DNA of 64,000 nt from Synechococcus sp. MW101C3. Its GTDB lineage: Bacteria > Cyanobacteriota > Cyanobacteriia > PCC-6307 > Cyanobiaceae. The notes beneath the pieces were generated by a model, which was given only the letters and a program-made list of their open reading frames with translations, was not told the origin of the DNA and did not search any database. How positions within the stretch are numbered: the stretch's first letter is position 1; the number at the start of each line of letters is the position of its first letter. The stretch is taken from the NCBI RefSeq assembly GCF_002252635.1, contig NZ_NQKX01000007.1, positions 62,001 to 126,000 of the forward strand, written 5' to 3'. Positions 17,575-26,965 of this stretch are shown here, piece after piece. The position numbers were made by a program, and so were the translations under genes.

Positions 17575-18050
17575 GCCGGAGAAAAGTGGCTCTGCAGACT
17601 GCGACACAGGGACTGGGCGGAGCTATCGGTCACGTCGCTGATCGAGGTCTTGAAAGGCGCCAGAAGAAAGCGAACCAGATCGCCCGGGCTCCAGGCGATC
17701 GGCACCCCCATTTCCGTCAGTGCCAGGGCGAGTTCCACCTGATGATCATCCACATGCTCCTGGTAACGCACACTGCGGGGAACAAGAATGAAGGGCTGCT
17801 GCATCTCATCGAGCAACAGCACCGTGCCCTCTCCGCAGTGGGCAATCACCACCCGGGCCCTCTGCACGAGGGCCCGAAACGACTCCTCCTTCAACAGCCG
17901 ATACACGGTGGTGCCACTGGGGAGAAACGTACAGGTGCCGTATTGAACGACGATCTCTTCATCGATGAGCTCTTGTTGGATCAGCAGCTCCACCCACTGC
18001 ATCAGCCGATTGAAGGGGAACTGCTCTGTTCCGACACTGACGAGAATCAT
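17571..18050 (-). CDS. Alg13/EpsF-like glycosyltransferase subunit (GT28 C-terminal domain)
   Basis: A 159-residue protein with the GT28 C-terminal fold: MILVSVGTEQFPFNRLM, VVIAHCGEGTVLLLDE and the nucleotide-sugar-binding ILVPRSVRYQEHVDDHQ. In eukaryotic Alg13 and bacterial PssE/EpsF this is the catalytic half of a split glycosyltransferase that binds the donor and needs an Alg14-like membrane partner. The partner is encoded immediately upstream with a 4-bp overlap. Together they probably add the second sugar to the lipid-linked precursor made by the neighbouring phosphoglycosyl transferase. Confidence 0.9.
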   Translation of the reverse strand: MILVSVGTEQFPFNRLMQWVELLIQQELIDEEIVVQYGTCTFLPSGTTVYRLLKEESFRALVQRARVVIAHCGEGTVLLLDEMQQPFILVPRSVRYQEHVDDHQVELALALTEMGVPIAWSPGDLVRFLLAPFKTSISDVTDSSAQSLCRSLQSHFSPA

Positions 18051-18502
18051 GATCCGAGCTTGCCCTGGACAAGTTCGGCCCGGGGATAGCGACGCTGCAG
18101 CTGGGGCCAGTGCACATAGAGGATGTCCAGGAAGGGTCGCACCAGCCGCGCCGACAGGCTGAGCGTCTCAATGCGGGTCACGGACTCGATGAACACGGTC
18201 TTGCATCGAAACAGCTTACCGAGAAGAAGAAAGGGAACAGCCACACCGGCGCCGGTGGAAAGAATCACGTCTGGCTGCTCTCTGCGGATCACCTGCAACG
18301 CCAGCCCCAGGTTGCGCAGCAGATTCGGCAGGTTGCGATTCGTGGGGCTGTGGGCCCAGAGCACCTGTTCATCGGCCAGGGCCGTTTCCGTCGTGGGCGT
18401 TCGAAACGTGACCCAGAGATGGGGATGGCGCCCCCAGAAATCGGCCAGCTGCTGCAGCGCCTTGAAATGCCCCCCTGAAGAGCAGACCAGGAGGATCTTC
18501 AT
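18047..18502 (-). CDS. Alg14/EpsE-like glycosyltransferase membrane subunit
   Basis: A 151-residue Alg14/PssD family protein starting MKILLVCSSGGHFKALQQL (the GGH segment is conserved), with STGAGVAVPFLLLG in the middle and VFIESVTRIETLSL near residue 110, all family hallmarks. It recruits the Alg13-like catalytic half to the membrane. ATG 18502 overlaps the stop of the preceding GT2 gene by 4 bp, and its stop overlaps the start of the Alg13-like gene by 4 bp. In-frame sequence farther upstream is not conserved. Confidence 0.91.
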   Translation of the reverse strand: MKILLVCSSGGHFKALQQLADFWGRHPHLWVTFRTPTTETALADEQVLWAHSPTNRNLPNLLRNLGLALQVIRREQPDVILSTGAGVAVPFLLLGKLFRCKTVFIESVTRIETLSLSARLVRPFLDILYVHWPQLQRRYPRAELVQGKLGS

Positions 18503-19530
18503 CGGCTCAGTTCCCCACGCAGGCGCCGCTGCTGACTGGCCCCCGTGGAGCGCAGCATCAGACCCTCCAGCCAGCGATAGGGAGCCTCCGGCAACAGCCG
18601 CAGCAGGTAGGCGGCCAGCAGCGTGATCAAGGTACGTCGCGGTTCCTCGAGCAGCACCCTCCAGTCGGTGGCCAGGGATTGGTGCAGCAGACGCACGGCC
18701 AGGGCGCCGTCCCGCTGGCGGGTGGCCCGGCGGGCCAGGTAGCGCAGCTGATAGGCGCGGGCCCTGGAGCCCCATTGGGCGATGAATTCGGGGTGGGTGG
18801 CTTTGGTCTTGAGCAGAACCCGCTCCCAGGAGGCGTACTGCTTCATCAGATTGGCCGAGAGTCCGCCGTCGCTGATGCGGTAGAGCGTCAGTGCCTCGGG
18901 GATTCCCTCGATCCGCCAATGGGTCTGCAGCGCAATCCGCAGCCAGCACTCAATGTCTTCGGACTGTCGAAAGGTGTCGTCAAAGAAGAAGTCTTCCACT
19001 TCGCCATAGAGATTCGCCTCAAAGCGAATGGCGTCAAAGACGTCTCGGCGGATCACCACAGCTGAGCCATTGCCGATCGGATTGCGGCAGAAGACGATCT
19101 CCGGCGTGATGCCCTGCAGCCTCGGCATCTGGTAGATCCCGATCGGCCTGGAGCTCTCATCGATGAATCCGGAGCGAGAAAAGCTGACACCCACCTCCGG
19201 CCGCGCTTGCAGATGGGCCACATGCCGCTCCACCTTGGTGGGAAGCCACAGATCGTCGCTGTCCAGAAATCCGAGGAACTCCCCTTTGGCCTGCCGGATG
19301 CCTGTGTTCCGCGCCCCGGCCAGGCCCCGGTTCTGCTGATGCACCACCCGAACGCGCCCGTCCCCATACCCCTGGCAGATCGCCACCCCGTCATCGGTGG
19401 AGCCATCGTTCACCACCAGGATCTCCAGGTTGGGGTAGGTCTGGCTGAGAACGGATTCCAGGCTTTCCCTCACCGTGGCGGCGGAGTTGTAGAGCGGCAT
19501 CACCACTGAGACCAGGGGGGATTGGCTCAT
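18499..19530 (-). CDS. GT2 family glycosyltransferase
   Basis: A 343-residue GT-A fold glycosyltransferase: SVVMPLYNSAATVRESLESV, VNDGSTDDG, the GARNTGI segment and the metal-binding DSDD (DxD) at about 96-99. Domain covers about 1-230; the C-terminal 110 residues are helical and basic and are shared with the next gene (YLARRATRQRDG and DWRVLLEEPRRTL). Cytosolic or membrane-associated; it should add a sugar to the growing repeat unit. Start at the ATG 19530 is at the usual distance from the first strand. Donor and acceptor unknown. Confidence 0.93.
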   Translation of the reverse strand: MSQSPLVSVVMPLYNSAATVRESLESVLSQTYPNLEILVVNDGSTDDGVAICQGYGDGRVRVVHQQNRGLAGARNTGIRQAKGEFLGFLDSDDLWLPTKVERHVAHLQARPEVGVSFSRSGFIDESSRPIGIYQMPRLQGITPEIVFCRNPIGNGSAVVIRRDVFDAIRFEANLYGEVEDFFFDDTFRQSEDIECWLRIALQTHWRIEGIPEALTLYRISDGGLSANLMKQYASWERVLLKTKATHPEFIAQWGSRARAYQLRYLARRATRQRDGALAVRLLHQSLATDWRVLLEEPRRTLITLLAAYLLRLLPEAPYRWLEGLMLRSTGASQQRRLRGELSR

Positions 19531-19570
19531 GTCAGTGCGCTCACAGGCAGAGGGGCATTGGCGAAGGTCA

Positions 19571-20581
19571 TCATGGCCGTGCCTCGTCGTGGCGGCCACC
19601 CAGGCGGCGGAAGGGGGCCAGCAGCTGTCGGGCGAAGACGGCGAGGGCCGTGAGCACGGTACGGCGCGGCTCCCGCAGCAGGATCCGCCAATCCGAGCGC
19701 AGGGAGCGCAGCATGAAATCGGTGCCGATGGCGGGGGCTCCTCCGAGGCGCAGGGAGCGCCGGGCCAGGTAGCGCAGGTGGATGGCCTGGGCCGTGGCGA
19801 AGTGGTTCGCCACCAGCTCGGGCGCATAGCCACGGGCTTCGCTGATCAGCCGCAGCCAGCCCTGTTCCATGCGTTGCAGGCTCGAGGAGAGCCCACCGGC
19901 CGAGGTGCGGTAGTAGGTGAGCACCTGGGGCAAGCCGGCGATCTGCCAGCGGCCATCGCAGGCCACCCGCAGCAGCCATTCCAGATCCTCCGAATAACTC
20001 ATGTCGGTGACGAATCCGCCCACTGCGTCGAACACCTGCCGCCGCAGCACCCAGTTCGACGTGGTGTTGGTGGGGTTCTCACAGAGAAAATCCACCGGCC
20101 GATGCGATTCCCGGGGCAGGGCCGCCAGCAGGCCGGTGGGTGTTCCCCCAGGGGACAGGAACGCGATGCGGGCGAAACTCACGCCGACATCAGGATGGTT
20201 GGCGTGGTAGGCCACATGTAGGCGCAGTTTGTCGGCATGCCAGAGGTCATCGGCATCGAGAAAGGCGATCAGGGGCGCACGGCTGAGGGCCACCCCGCGA
20301 TTGCGGGCGATCGAGACTCCCGCGTTGGGCTGGCTTACCAGGTGCACCCGGGGATCGTCCCCAAACAGGCGCGACACGATCGCGAGGCTGTCGTCAGTGG
20401 ATCCGTCATCAACAGCGATCAGTTCCCAGTTGCTCAGGCTCTGGTTCTGCACGGAGCGCAGGGTTTGCTCGATGTGTGGCGCCGCGTTGTAGATCGGTAC
20501 CACCACGGAAATGGCCGGGTCGTCCAGTTGTTCAGGGTCAGGAACCACCGCAGCTGTCCCGTGGTGATGAAGGTTCACCAT
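19571..20581 (-). CDS. GT2 family glycosyltransferase, paralogue of the downstream gene
   Basis: A 336-residue GT2 enzyme with ISVVVPIYNAAPHIEQTL, VDDGSTDDS, SIARNRG and the DADD metal motif. Its C-terminal extension repeats features of the downstream GT2 gene (HLRYLARRSLRLGG, SDWRILLREPRRTVLTAL), so the two arose by tandem duplication and diverged in the acceptor-binding part. ATG 20581 gives a 20-residue leader. Function in repeat-unit assembly is inferred from position only. Confidence 0.93.
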   Translation of the reverse strand: MVNLHHHGTAAVVPDPEQLDDPAISVVVPIYNAAPHIEQTLRSVQNQSLSNWELIAVDDGSTDDSLAIVSRLFGDDPRVHLVSQPNAGVSIARNRGVALSRAPLIAFLDADDLWHADKLRLHVAYHANHPDVGVSFARIAFLSPGGTPTGLLAALPRESHRPVDFLCENPTNTTSNWVLRRQVFDAVGGFVTDMSYSEDLEWLLRVACDGRWQIAGLPQVLTYYRTSAGGLSSSLQRMEQGWLRLISEARGYAPELVANHFATAQAIHLRYLARRSLRLGGAPAIGTDFMLRSLRSDWRILLREPRRTVLTALAVFARQLLAPFRRLGGRHDEARP

Positions 20582-20589
20582 CGTGGTGG

Positions 20590-21483
20590 CTACGACGTAT
20601 GGCTGGAGCGGTGGCCACCCAGAAGACGACGCAGGACGGCCCTGATGCGTCCCATCAGGGTGATCCGGATCATCCGCAGGCGTTTGGCGTAGTAATCGAA
20701 CTGGTTGATGATGGGCGGCTGACCCTCCTGGAAGTGGTTCAGTTGGCGCGCAGGCAGCAACTTGGATGTCCAGTCGACGGAGTCGATATGGCGAAACTGT
20801 TCGTGGCCGTAGCGGGCCTGAAGCTTCTCCTTGATCTGGTCAGGCGTGCGGTAGGGGTAGTGGCGATTGTAGAGACGCTGCGAGCAGGCTTTGGTGAGTC
20901 CGTTGGGCCACTGTGGGGCCACCGCTACGTTCCAGGGCTGATGGGGTTGGTTGCGGAAGAAGCGGTACTCTCGCCAATTGGCCGAGTAGTACAAGCGCCG
21001 TTCGGTGATGGGACGGTGGGGTTCAAGCTTCTCAGCCGCCCAATTCTTGTAATCGGCATCCGTGTAGTAGAACTGCAGATTCCAGGCCGTCACGAAATCG
21101 GCTTTCTCACGGTTGGCCGTGGCCAGCACCTCTCTGGGGTCCCCTTCGAGGAACTCATCCCCATCGAGCCGTAGCCACCAATCCTGATCAGCCAGTTCGT
21201 GGTTGTGTTTGTTGTAGACGATCGAGCGCATCCCATCGCGGAATGGGATCAGGAGCTGGTCCTCGATCACAATCGCCGGATAGTGCTGTGCCAGGGCATT
21301 CACGGTTTCCCAGGTTCCATCGGTGCTGCCGTTATCGAGAACGAAAATGCGATCACAGAACGTCAGCGCATGAATCAGACAATCCGCAATGACGTCGCCC
21401 TCATTCTTGATCAGACAGATGGCGTAGATCTTCACGCGTGAATCGGGCGGGAGGACGGTACGGCCTGCTCCGATGGCACCCAT
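20590..21483 (-). CDS. GT2-like glycosyltransferase of the IKNEGD type
   Basis: A 297-residue glycosyltransferase-like protein. YAICLIKNEGDVI and DNGSTDGTWE mark the GT-A nucleotide-binding part and LDGDEFL the DxD motif (about residues 93-98). The family (often called glycosyl transferase family 2 / LgtF-like) is frequent in cyanobacterial polysaccharide clusters. The start may lie 16 codons later at a GTG (21435), just before KIYAICLIKNEG; the ATG 21483 is kept. It is 8 bp upstream of the next GT2 gene, so one transcript is likely. Acceptor unknown. Confidence 0.88.
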   Translation of the reverse strand: MGAIGAGRTVLPPDSRVKIYAICLIKNEGDVIADCLIHALTFCDRIFVLDNGSTDGTWETVNALAQHYPAIVIEDQLLIPFRDGMRSIVYNKHNHELADQDWWLRLDGDEFLEGDPREVLATANREKADFVTAWNLQFYYTDADYKNWAAEKLEPHRPITERRLYYSANWREYRFFRNQPHQPWNVAVAPQWPNGLTKACSQRLYNRHYPYRTPDQIKEKLQARYGHEQFRHIDSVDWTSKLLPARQLNHFQEGQPPIINQFDYYAKRLRMIRITLMGRIRAVLRRLLGGHRSSHTS

Positions 21484-21610
21484 GGCACCACCGATGTGAC
21501 CCGGGACTGGGGCGGGGCCAGTGAGGCTTGAAACATTTCCATCACCCTAACCGCGCGCTGGCAGCGGCCTCCATGGGAAAGGACTTGGGCCTCAGGCTTG
21601 CGACGGTGCG

Positions 21611-22891
21611 TCAAAGGCTGGCCGGCTGGGCCACCTGAATCCTTCGCAGCAGCCGTTGCCCCATCATCAGGTAGATCGGCTGAAGCGTGAGATGGGCCGC
21701 TGCCACGGACACGGCCACACCCAGGGATCCCCAGGACGTGCCGATCAGGATGGCGACGGTAAGGGCCACCGTGAAGGCCAGGTTCCAGAGCAGATCCACC
21801 TGGGGCATGCCTACGGCGCGGAACAGCATCGAGGAGGCGTTGGCGAAGGGTCGGGACAGGGCCGACAGGCAGATCAGCATCAAGATCGGCACGGCACCCT
21901 CCGTCACCCACTTCTGACCAAAAACGATCGGTACATAGAGAGGGGCCAGGCTGCATTGCAACGCCACAACGGGCACGATCACCTTGGTGATAGTGAGCAA
22001 GTTCTTGCTGAAGCGCTGCTTGAGTTCGGCGGGTTGGCTTCTGACGTCACAGAAGTCGGAGTAGATGGAGACGGACAGGGCATTGATCACACTCAGGCTC
22101 AGACCCAATCCAGCGTTGAAGGCGAAGTAGTACACCCCAAGTGCTTTGACACCGATGAAGCGACCGATCAAAAGATAATCAACATTCTCGCGGAACGTGT
22201 TGAGCATCTCCACACCCAGGATGCGACTGCCGAATCCCAGCACGGATTTCCAACGTTTGAGGGTGAACGTCATGACGGGGCGCCAGGGTTCAAACCGCAG
22301 CATCATCGCGACCCAGACCGGAGCCACCAGCAACTTGGGCAGTACAATCGCCCACATGCCCATCCCAAACAGCGCAAAGATTCCGGTCAGCAGATTGTCG
22401 GTGACGACCGCCGTGAGATTGGTCAAGCTGTAGAACTTGAGCCTGTTTTGCCTGCGTACCAAGGCCGTCTGGACCATGGCGAGTGGGTAGATCAGATAGC
22501 TGAAACTCACCACAATGATTGGCAGGATCAGTGCGTTGTCGCTGTAAACGCGGGCAAAGATAAACGAACCAATGATCTGCACGACAAAGAGGCTAAAGCC
22601 GATCAGCCAGTTCAGGCTCCATGCCGTCTGGCAGATCTCTTGGACATCCTCCGCATCGGCCTGCACGATCTTGTCCCCGATGCCGTTGCGTGTGAAGACC
22701 TTGACAAGCTCGCCGGACGTCAACACGATGGCGGCCAGGCCATAGTCCCTGGGGCTCAGCAGCCTGGCCAACAGCACTGTGGCCACGAGACGCGAGACGC
22801 GAATCCCCACCTCCCCCACCCCCATCCAGCCGATGTTGCGGATGAATCGATCCTTCGGGATGAAACTCTTCAGCTGGCTGAGCAGACGCAT
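21611..22891 (-). CDS. Wzx-like oligosaccharide flippase (MOP superfamily)
   Basis: About 426 residues with about 12 predicted membrane helices, the RNIGWMGVGEVGIRVSRLVATVLLARLLSPRDYGL opening region typical of polysaccharide biosynthesis transporters (shown here by its LARLLSPRDYGLAA core), and LVRRQNRLKFY in a cytoplasmic loop. It would flip the lipid-linked repeat unit across the inner membrane. ATG 22891 is chosen over a preceding TTG. Sequence stretches here are less GC-rich than the core genes. Confidence 0.9.
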   Translation of the reverse strand: MRLLSQLKSFIPKDRFIRNIGWMGVGEVGIRVSRLVATVLLARLLSPRDYGLAAIVLTSGELVKVFTRNGIGDKIVQADAEDVQEICQTAWSLNWLIGFSLFVVQIIGSFIFARVYSDNALILPIIVVSFSYLIYPLAMVQTALVRRQNRLKFYSLTNLTAVVTDNLLTGIFALFGMGMWAIVLPKLLVAPVWVAMMLRFEPWRPVMTFTLKRWKSVLGFGSRILGVEMLNTFRENVDYLLIGRFIGVKALGVYYFAFNAGLGLSLSVINALSVSIYSDFCDVRSQPAELKQRFSKNLLTITKVIVPVVALQCSLAPLYVPIVFGQKWVTEGAVPILMLICLSALSRPFANASSMLFRAVGMPQVDLLWNLAFTVALTVAILIGTSWGSLGVAVSVAAAHLTLQPIYLMMGQRLLRRIQVAQPASL

Positions 22892-23058
22892 CAAAGGTCT
22901 ACCCCACGGTTAAGACTCAAGTGGCAAAGCAACGGCCACAGAGTGTGTCCCCACAGGCAGAGCGGTCGAGACCGCAACAACACTACTGGCCATGCTGTTG
23001 CCTTCAGAATGCTCGTCATGGCATCAAGGTGTCTCACGGCTGGCGGATTGGGTGTGAA

Positions 23059-24390
23059 TCACGGTACGGGAAGTATTTCTGACTGGAGCGGGCCTTTGCT
23101 CTCCTGTAGAGCCATTCCCATGATAAGCATTCCAGGCCAAAAAAGGTAGACTAGAATCTCCAGATTCTCGCCAAATGTATACATGAACAAGAGAATAATG
23201 ATTCCCAGCCCGGCTGAGCCAAGTTGATAGCGGGGACTGGCTGCACGGCGCAATAGATCAAGCGCTGTAACCAACATGGGAACAGCCAGAGCGACGAAGC
23301 CAACAATACCCTTCACAAAAAGCACTCCGGCCCAGGTGTGATGGGAACCAATGGCCATGTACTCAACGAGATGGGGGCCGCCCTCTACGACACCATGTCC
23401 CCAAATCGGAGCCTCTGTCTCCCAGCGATGGAAGGCGATGCGCTTTAAGGCAAAGCGAACACGCGTAGAGCCAGCCCGAGCACCTTTGAACCCTTCCCAG
23501 TAGTCGCTGATGGCGGTAAGAATAGACGTAGCAAAGATTCCTCCAAGATAGGAAACAACCCCAAGAGAAATCAGCATGAATGGTTGACGCAGCCTGGATA
23601 CCACTGCCGTAACGGCTGGAATCAGGATGATGCAGAGCTGGGCAAGACGCGACTTGCAGACGAAGCACATGAGGATCGAGCCAATGATGCCCAGAACCTT
23701 CCATTTCCGATCTTTTTCCAGCAGACAGATCATGAAGTTGATATTGCCGACAAACCCAAGAGCAGGCCCCCATGGAGCGAAGAGCCGCCAGCGAAGGTCA
23801 CCGGTGCTACCGTCAATCTCGTAGAGTGGAACGTCAAAGAATTCATTTCCTGGACCACCGACGGCTCTCAATGGCGAAACATAGAGCACTTCTGGCAGGC
23901 CCAGATGCGGGGTTAGCAGAAGGAGCGGCATGATGAGGAGCGTATGAAAGCCCACGATGCAAATGGCACGCGTGGGGATGCTGCTCCGAATCGGCAGAGC
24001 TCCTGCTAACGGATAGAGCGCTAGGGCGGCCCACCCTTTGGCCCAACCAATCGTGGACTTGATGATAGCTCCAGTCCCGAGGTTGAAGTTCACATGTCCT
24101 GCAATTAAGGCAACTTCCATGATGATCATGCCGATGATCCAAAGCCAAATCACGGGTGATATGGAAATTTCTTCATTTTCCTCTGGGTGATCGATTCGGG
24201 CCAGAATCTTAATCAATAGGCAGCCCAGAAGCAGCCAGCAGAGAATAGACCCCACAACATAAAGGCCACCGAATAGCCAGATGGGGTAGGTGCAAACAAT
24301 CGACCACCAGACCAAACGCTCTGGCCAATTTCTCGGCTGAAGATCATCCTCAGACTGGAAGGCCCTTGAAAGAAGCGTTTTAAGTCCCAA
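23059..24390 (-). CDS. Wzy-like O-antigen polymerase / ligase family membrane protein
   Basis: A 443-residue polytopic protein with about 10-12 membrane helices and a large loop around residues 185-235, followed by CKSRLAQL and the conserved-type GHGVVEGG and GSHHTWAGVLF segments typical of O-antigen ligase/polymerase domains. It should join repeat units on the periplasmic side. The start appears to be TTG 24390, which lies about 7 nt after AAGGGG, a good ribosome site; no in-frame ATG lies nearby. It starts 14 bp before the end of the co-polymerase gene region. Polymerase versus ligase cannot be told from sequence. Confidence 0.82.
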   Translation of the reverse strand: MGLKTLLSRAFQSEDDLQPRNWPERLVWWSIVCTYPIWLFGGLYVVGSILCWLLLGCLLIKILARIDHPEENEEISISPVIWLWIIGMIIMEVALIAGHVNFNLGTGAIIKSTIGWAKGWAALALYPLAGALPIRSSIPTRAICIVGFHTLLIMPLLLLTPHLGLPEVLYVSPLRAVGGPGNEFFDVPLYEIDGSTGDLRWRLFAPWGPALGFVGNINFMICLLEKDRKWKVLGIIGSILMCFVCKSRLAQLCIILIPAVTAVVSRLRQPFMLISLGVVSYLGGIFATSILTAISDYWEGFKGARAGSTRVRFALKRIAFHRWETEAPIWGHGVVEGGPHLVEYMAIGSHHTWAGVLFVKGIVGFVALAVPMLVTALDLLRRAASPRYQLGSAGLGIIILLFMYTFGENLEILVYLFWPGMLIMGMALQESKGPLQSEILPVP

Positions 24391-24403
24391 TGAAGACCCC
24401 TTG

Positions 24404-25915
24404 TTATGTAGAAATCCAATTGGCGACCCGTTTGATCCAGGGCTTGCGGATCCATAGGATCCAAAGACCTACAGTCGTCAGGATGGAACCAAATGCTGAG
24501 CCAGCAAGCACCAATGTTCGCTTTGGTGACGTAGCTGTTTCTGGCAAGGATGGCTCCACAGCTATTTGAATCAGTGGGAATGCTGCAAAGATATTGGCCT
24601 GGCCAAGATCCAGTTTGGCCAATGTGGATGCAAAGACAGCTTCTGCTATCTGTTCATTTCGCTTAAGGTTCTCCAAAGAAGACTGTTTCTGGGACATCAA
24701 CCTGAGGCGCCCCTCCAAGGAGCTGATCTGTTGATCAAGCTTGCGAACCTGTGCTGCTGCACCTGAAGCATCTGACTGGTAATTCACCAAGTTCTGGAAG
24801 AGTGAATCGCGACCAGAACTGGCACCAGTCAACGCCAGTCTGGTGAGAGTCTGGGCCGATGGAGAGCGACCGAGCAACTCGTTGGCACGCTGATTCAATG
24901 CCTGCCTAGCAGCCTCTTGCCGCTTGATCTCTTTGAGAATGCGAGGATTATTCCGACCGAACTTAGACAGTTGGACCTTGAGTATAGACGTGGCCTCGCT
25001 GTAGTCCTTCACATTCTGCTGGAAGATCTGATCAACCTGCAACTTGAACGCATCTGTTGCCTCTGAAGGAGACAGCCCCAGGCTACGACTCAACTTCTGC
25101 AATCGACTCTCTGCCTGCGATTGCAGCGCAGCCAGCTCGGCTCTCTGTTTGCGTAGCTGTTCAATGTTAGCCGAAAGGATTTCAACCTGTTCAATAGAGG
25201 TGAGGCCAGACTTGCGCTTGTATGCGGAAACTTGCTTTTGTGCAGTTTCAAGCTTCTGCTGCGTTTCCAGCAGAATCTCCTGTGCTGGGCCTTGCCGTTG
25301 CTCGATCTCGCTGACACGCAGCTCATTGAGACGCTCTACCATGGCGTCATGCAACGCATAGGCACGGTTTCGTGCATCTACAGGCGATGGACCGGTGGTA
25401 TCAATCTGCATCAGCGTTGTGTTATCAATGTTCTTAATGCGTGGCTTGGCGAAATCTGCCTTAGGAATATTGGCAATCTTGGCAGCCCGCGCGATGACTT
25501 GCTCGCTAACGAAGATGTATTCATAGTTTGCACGAGGATCAAACGTAGCCAGGCCGAGTGATTCGTTTGATGCCGTGGCTTGACCAATTTCAGGCAGGCT
25601 TAAATTAACAGCATTAGCGCTTCCAGGCAGAACCAAAGCCCAAGAGCTTGTATAGACAGGCTTTGCAAGTGCAAGATAGAGAATACTGGTGCTCCATATC
25701 AATCCGTTCGTACAAGTGGATACGAATAGATAGCGACTCCAGCGAAGCTTGTCGGTTCGACTAAGTTTTTTCCACCATCCCTTTGGATCGGGTGCCTTCA
25801 ACCCAGGAATATTTCGAAACTGTTCGGCAAACAATCGCGCCGCCTTTCCCAAGGGTTCTCGCACGGCCTGTACCTTAGGCCTGAGTCGTCCGATGATCGG
25901 CGGAGAGTCTTTCAC
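24404..25915 (-). CDS. Wzc-like polysaccharide co-polymerase without tyrosine kinase domain
   Basis: A 503-residue chain-length determinant (PCP-2 type). First membrane helix at about 62-85, a long periplasmic coiled-coil region (about 190-440, with ILLETQQKLETAQKQVSAYK), the family's proline-containing segment near SLPETATSPKR, and a second helix at about 470-490 ending near the C-terminus. No Walker A kinase or tyrosine-rich tail follows, so the BY-kinase is missing or encoded elsewhere. It starts with GTG, 6 bp after the OPX gene stop. It controls chain length and links Wzy to the outer-membrane exporter. Confidence 0.88.
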   Translation of the reverse strand: MKDSPPIIGRLRPKVQAVREPLGKAARLFAEQFRNIPGLKAPDPKGWWKKLSRTDKLRWSRYLFVSTCTNGLIWSTSILYLALAKPVYTSSWALVLPGSANAVNLSLPEIGQATASNESLGLATFDPRANYEYIFVSEQVIARAAKIANIPKADFAKPRIKNIDNTTLMQIDTTGPSPVDARNRAYALHDAMVERLNELRVSEIEQRQGPAQEILLETQQKLETAQKQVSAYKRKSGLTSIEQVEILSANIEQLRKQRAELAALQSQAESRLQKLSRSLGLSPSEATDAFKLQVDQIFQQNVKDYSEATSILKVQLSKFGRNNPRILKEIKRQEAARQALNQRANELLGRSPSAQTLTRLALTGASSGRDSLFQNLVNYQSDASGAAAQVRKLDQQISSLEGRLRLMSQKQSSLENLKRNEQIAEAVFASTLAKLDLGQANIFAAFPLIQIAVEPSLPETATSPKRTLVLAGSAFGSILTTVGLWILWIRKPWIKRVANWIST

Positions 25916-25921
25916 TAGATT

Positions 25922-26965
25922 CTACGGAATACTGCGATCATAAATCAAAACGGACGGATTCAGAAACTGAGTAAAGATGCTAAGAACAGCCTGGAAGTTG
26001 GTCATCTTCGAATCATAACAGGCAACACCATCGTCTGCCATGAGATAGGGGTTGTTGGCGTTGCTTGTAGACGCGCGAAGAAGATCTTCTACTCCTCGTT
26101 CGTAGACAGTCGTCTTCCCCGAGATCCTTTCAGTTCTCACCAGGATGGCTCGGCGTCGCGCATTGGTGACCATGGTTCCACCAGCACAGTTGGCCGAGAC
26201 AACCGCATGGGACAAGCGAGATCCATAGGGAAAGTTCCTAGCCTGAGAGCCAATCCCAGCAACAGAGTTTCCAGCCGCAGGAACAGTAAGATTTGAAATG
26301 TTAATCTCAACTTCAGCGGGCGTAATCTGAGAAGGGCGCACGATTAGTGGATTAACGGTACCAGTGTCCGGAACAATGACTTGATCACCAGCAATGAGTG
26401 GGATGTCGTTAAAAGGTTCTCCCGTAAAAGCACCGGACATGTCAATCACTTGCCTTTTTGAACCTCGTTTCACCTGTATCGCGGCGACATCGGCCGTGGG
26501 AGTAATGCCTCCTGCACGACGGAGCGCCGTTGTGAGCATACGATTGAGCGGAGCTTGTCCAGAAAGTTGAACAGGCGTCTGTGTCTGTTCAACGTCACTT
26601 AACTCGTTGATTAATAACCGTCCAGGCTGAAAAGCAGATCCAATGACAAAGACCGGTACAGGTGCCCATTGAATGACACTCAGACTGACCCTGAGAAAAG
26701 ATGGCTGAAAAAAGCCTTGTTGCACCAGGGCTTGATAGACCCGCTTCTGAAGCTGTTCCGGCTCAAGACCCACAGCGTAGATTCCCTTGGAAAAGGGAAT
26801 TTCAAGCTCTCCGTTCAGATTGATTTCAAAGATGCCACTGAATTCTTCCCCTTCAGGGATTGTCACCTTGACTCGATCTCCTGGGGAGATCGGTAATGCC
26901 AAGGACGATCCTGGAGTGCCAACAAAGCAAGCGAGCCCAACAAGCCAAAAAAGAAGTTTCGACAT
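25922..26965 (-). CDS. OPX outer-membrane polysaccharide export protein (Wza-like)
   Basis: A 347-residue exported protein: a signal peptide (1-23), a polysaccharide export (Poly_export) domain starting LPISPGDRVKVTIPEGEEF at about 24-110, and two SLBB-type beta-grasp segments (about 105-155 and 175-230, the latter ending IPLIAGDQVIVPDTG). C-terminal part is less conserved with three cysteines. No clear lipobox is seen, unlike E. coli Wza. It forms the periplasm/outer-membrane channel. It is the first gene of the minus-strand transcription block, with a long intergenic region in front. Confidence 0.9.
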   Translation of the reverse strand: MSKLLFWLVGLACFVGTPGSSLALPISPGDRVKVTIPEGEEFSGIFEINLNGELEIPFSKGIYAVGLEPEQLQKRVYQALVQQGFFQPSFLRVSLSVIQWAPVPVFVIGSAFQPGRLLINELSDVEQTQTPVQLSGQAPLNRMLTTALRRAGGITPTADVAAIQVKRGSKRQVIDMSGAFTGEPFNDIPLIAGDQVIVPDTGTVNPLIVRPSQITPAEVEINISNLTVPAAGNSVAGIGSQARNFPYGSRLSHAVVSANCAGGTMVTNARRRAILVRTERISGKTTVYERGVEDLLRASTSNANNPYLMADDGVACYDSKMTNFQAVLSIFTQFLNPSVLIYDRSIP

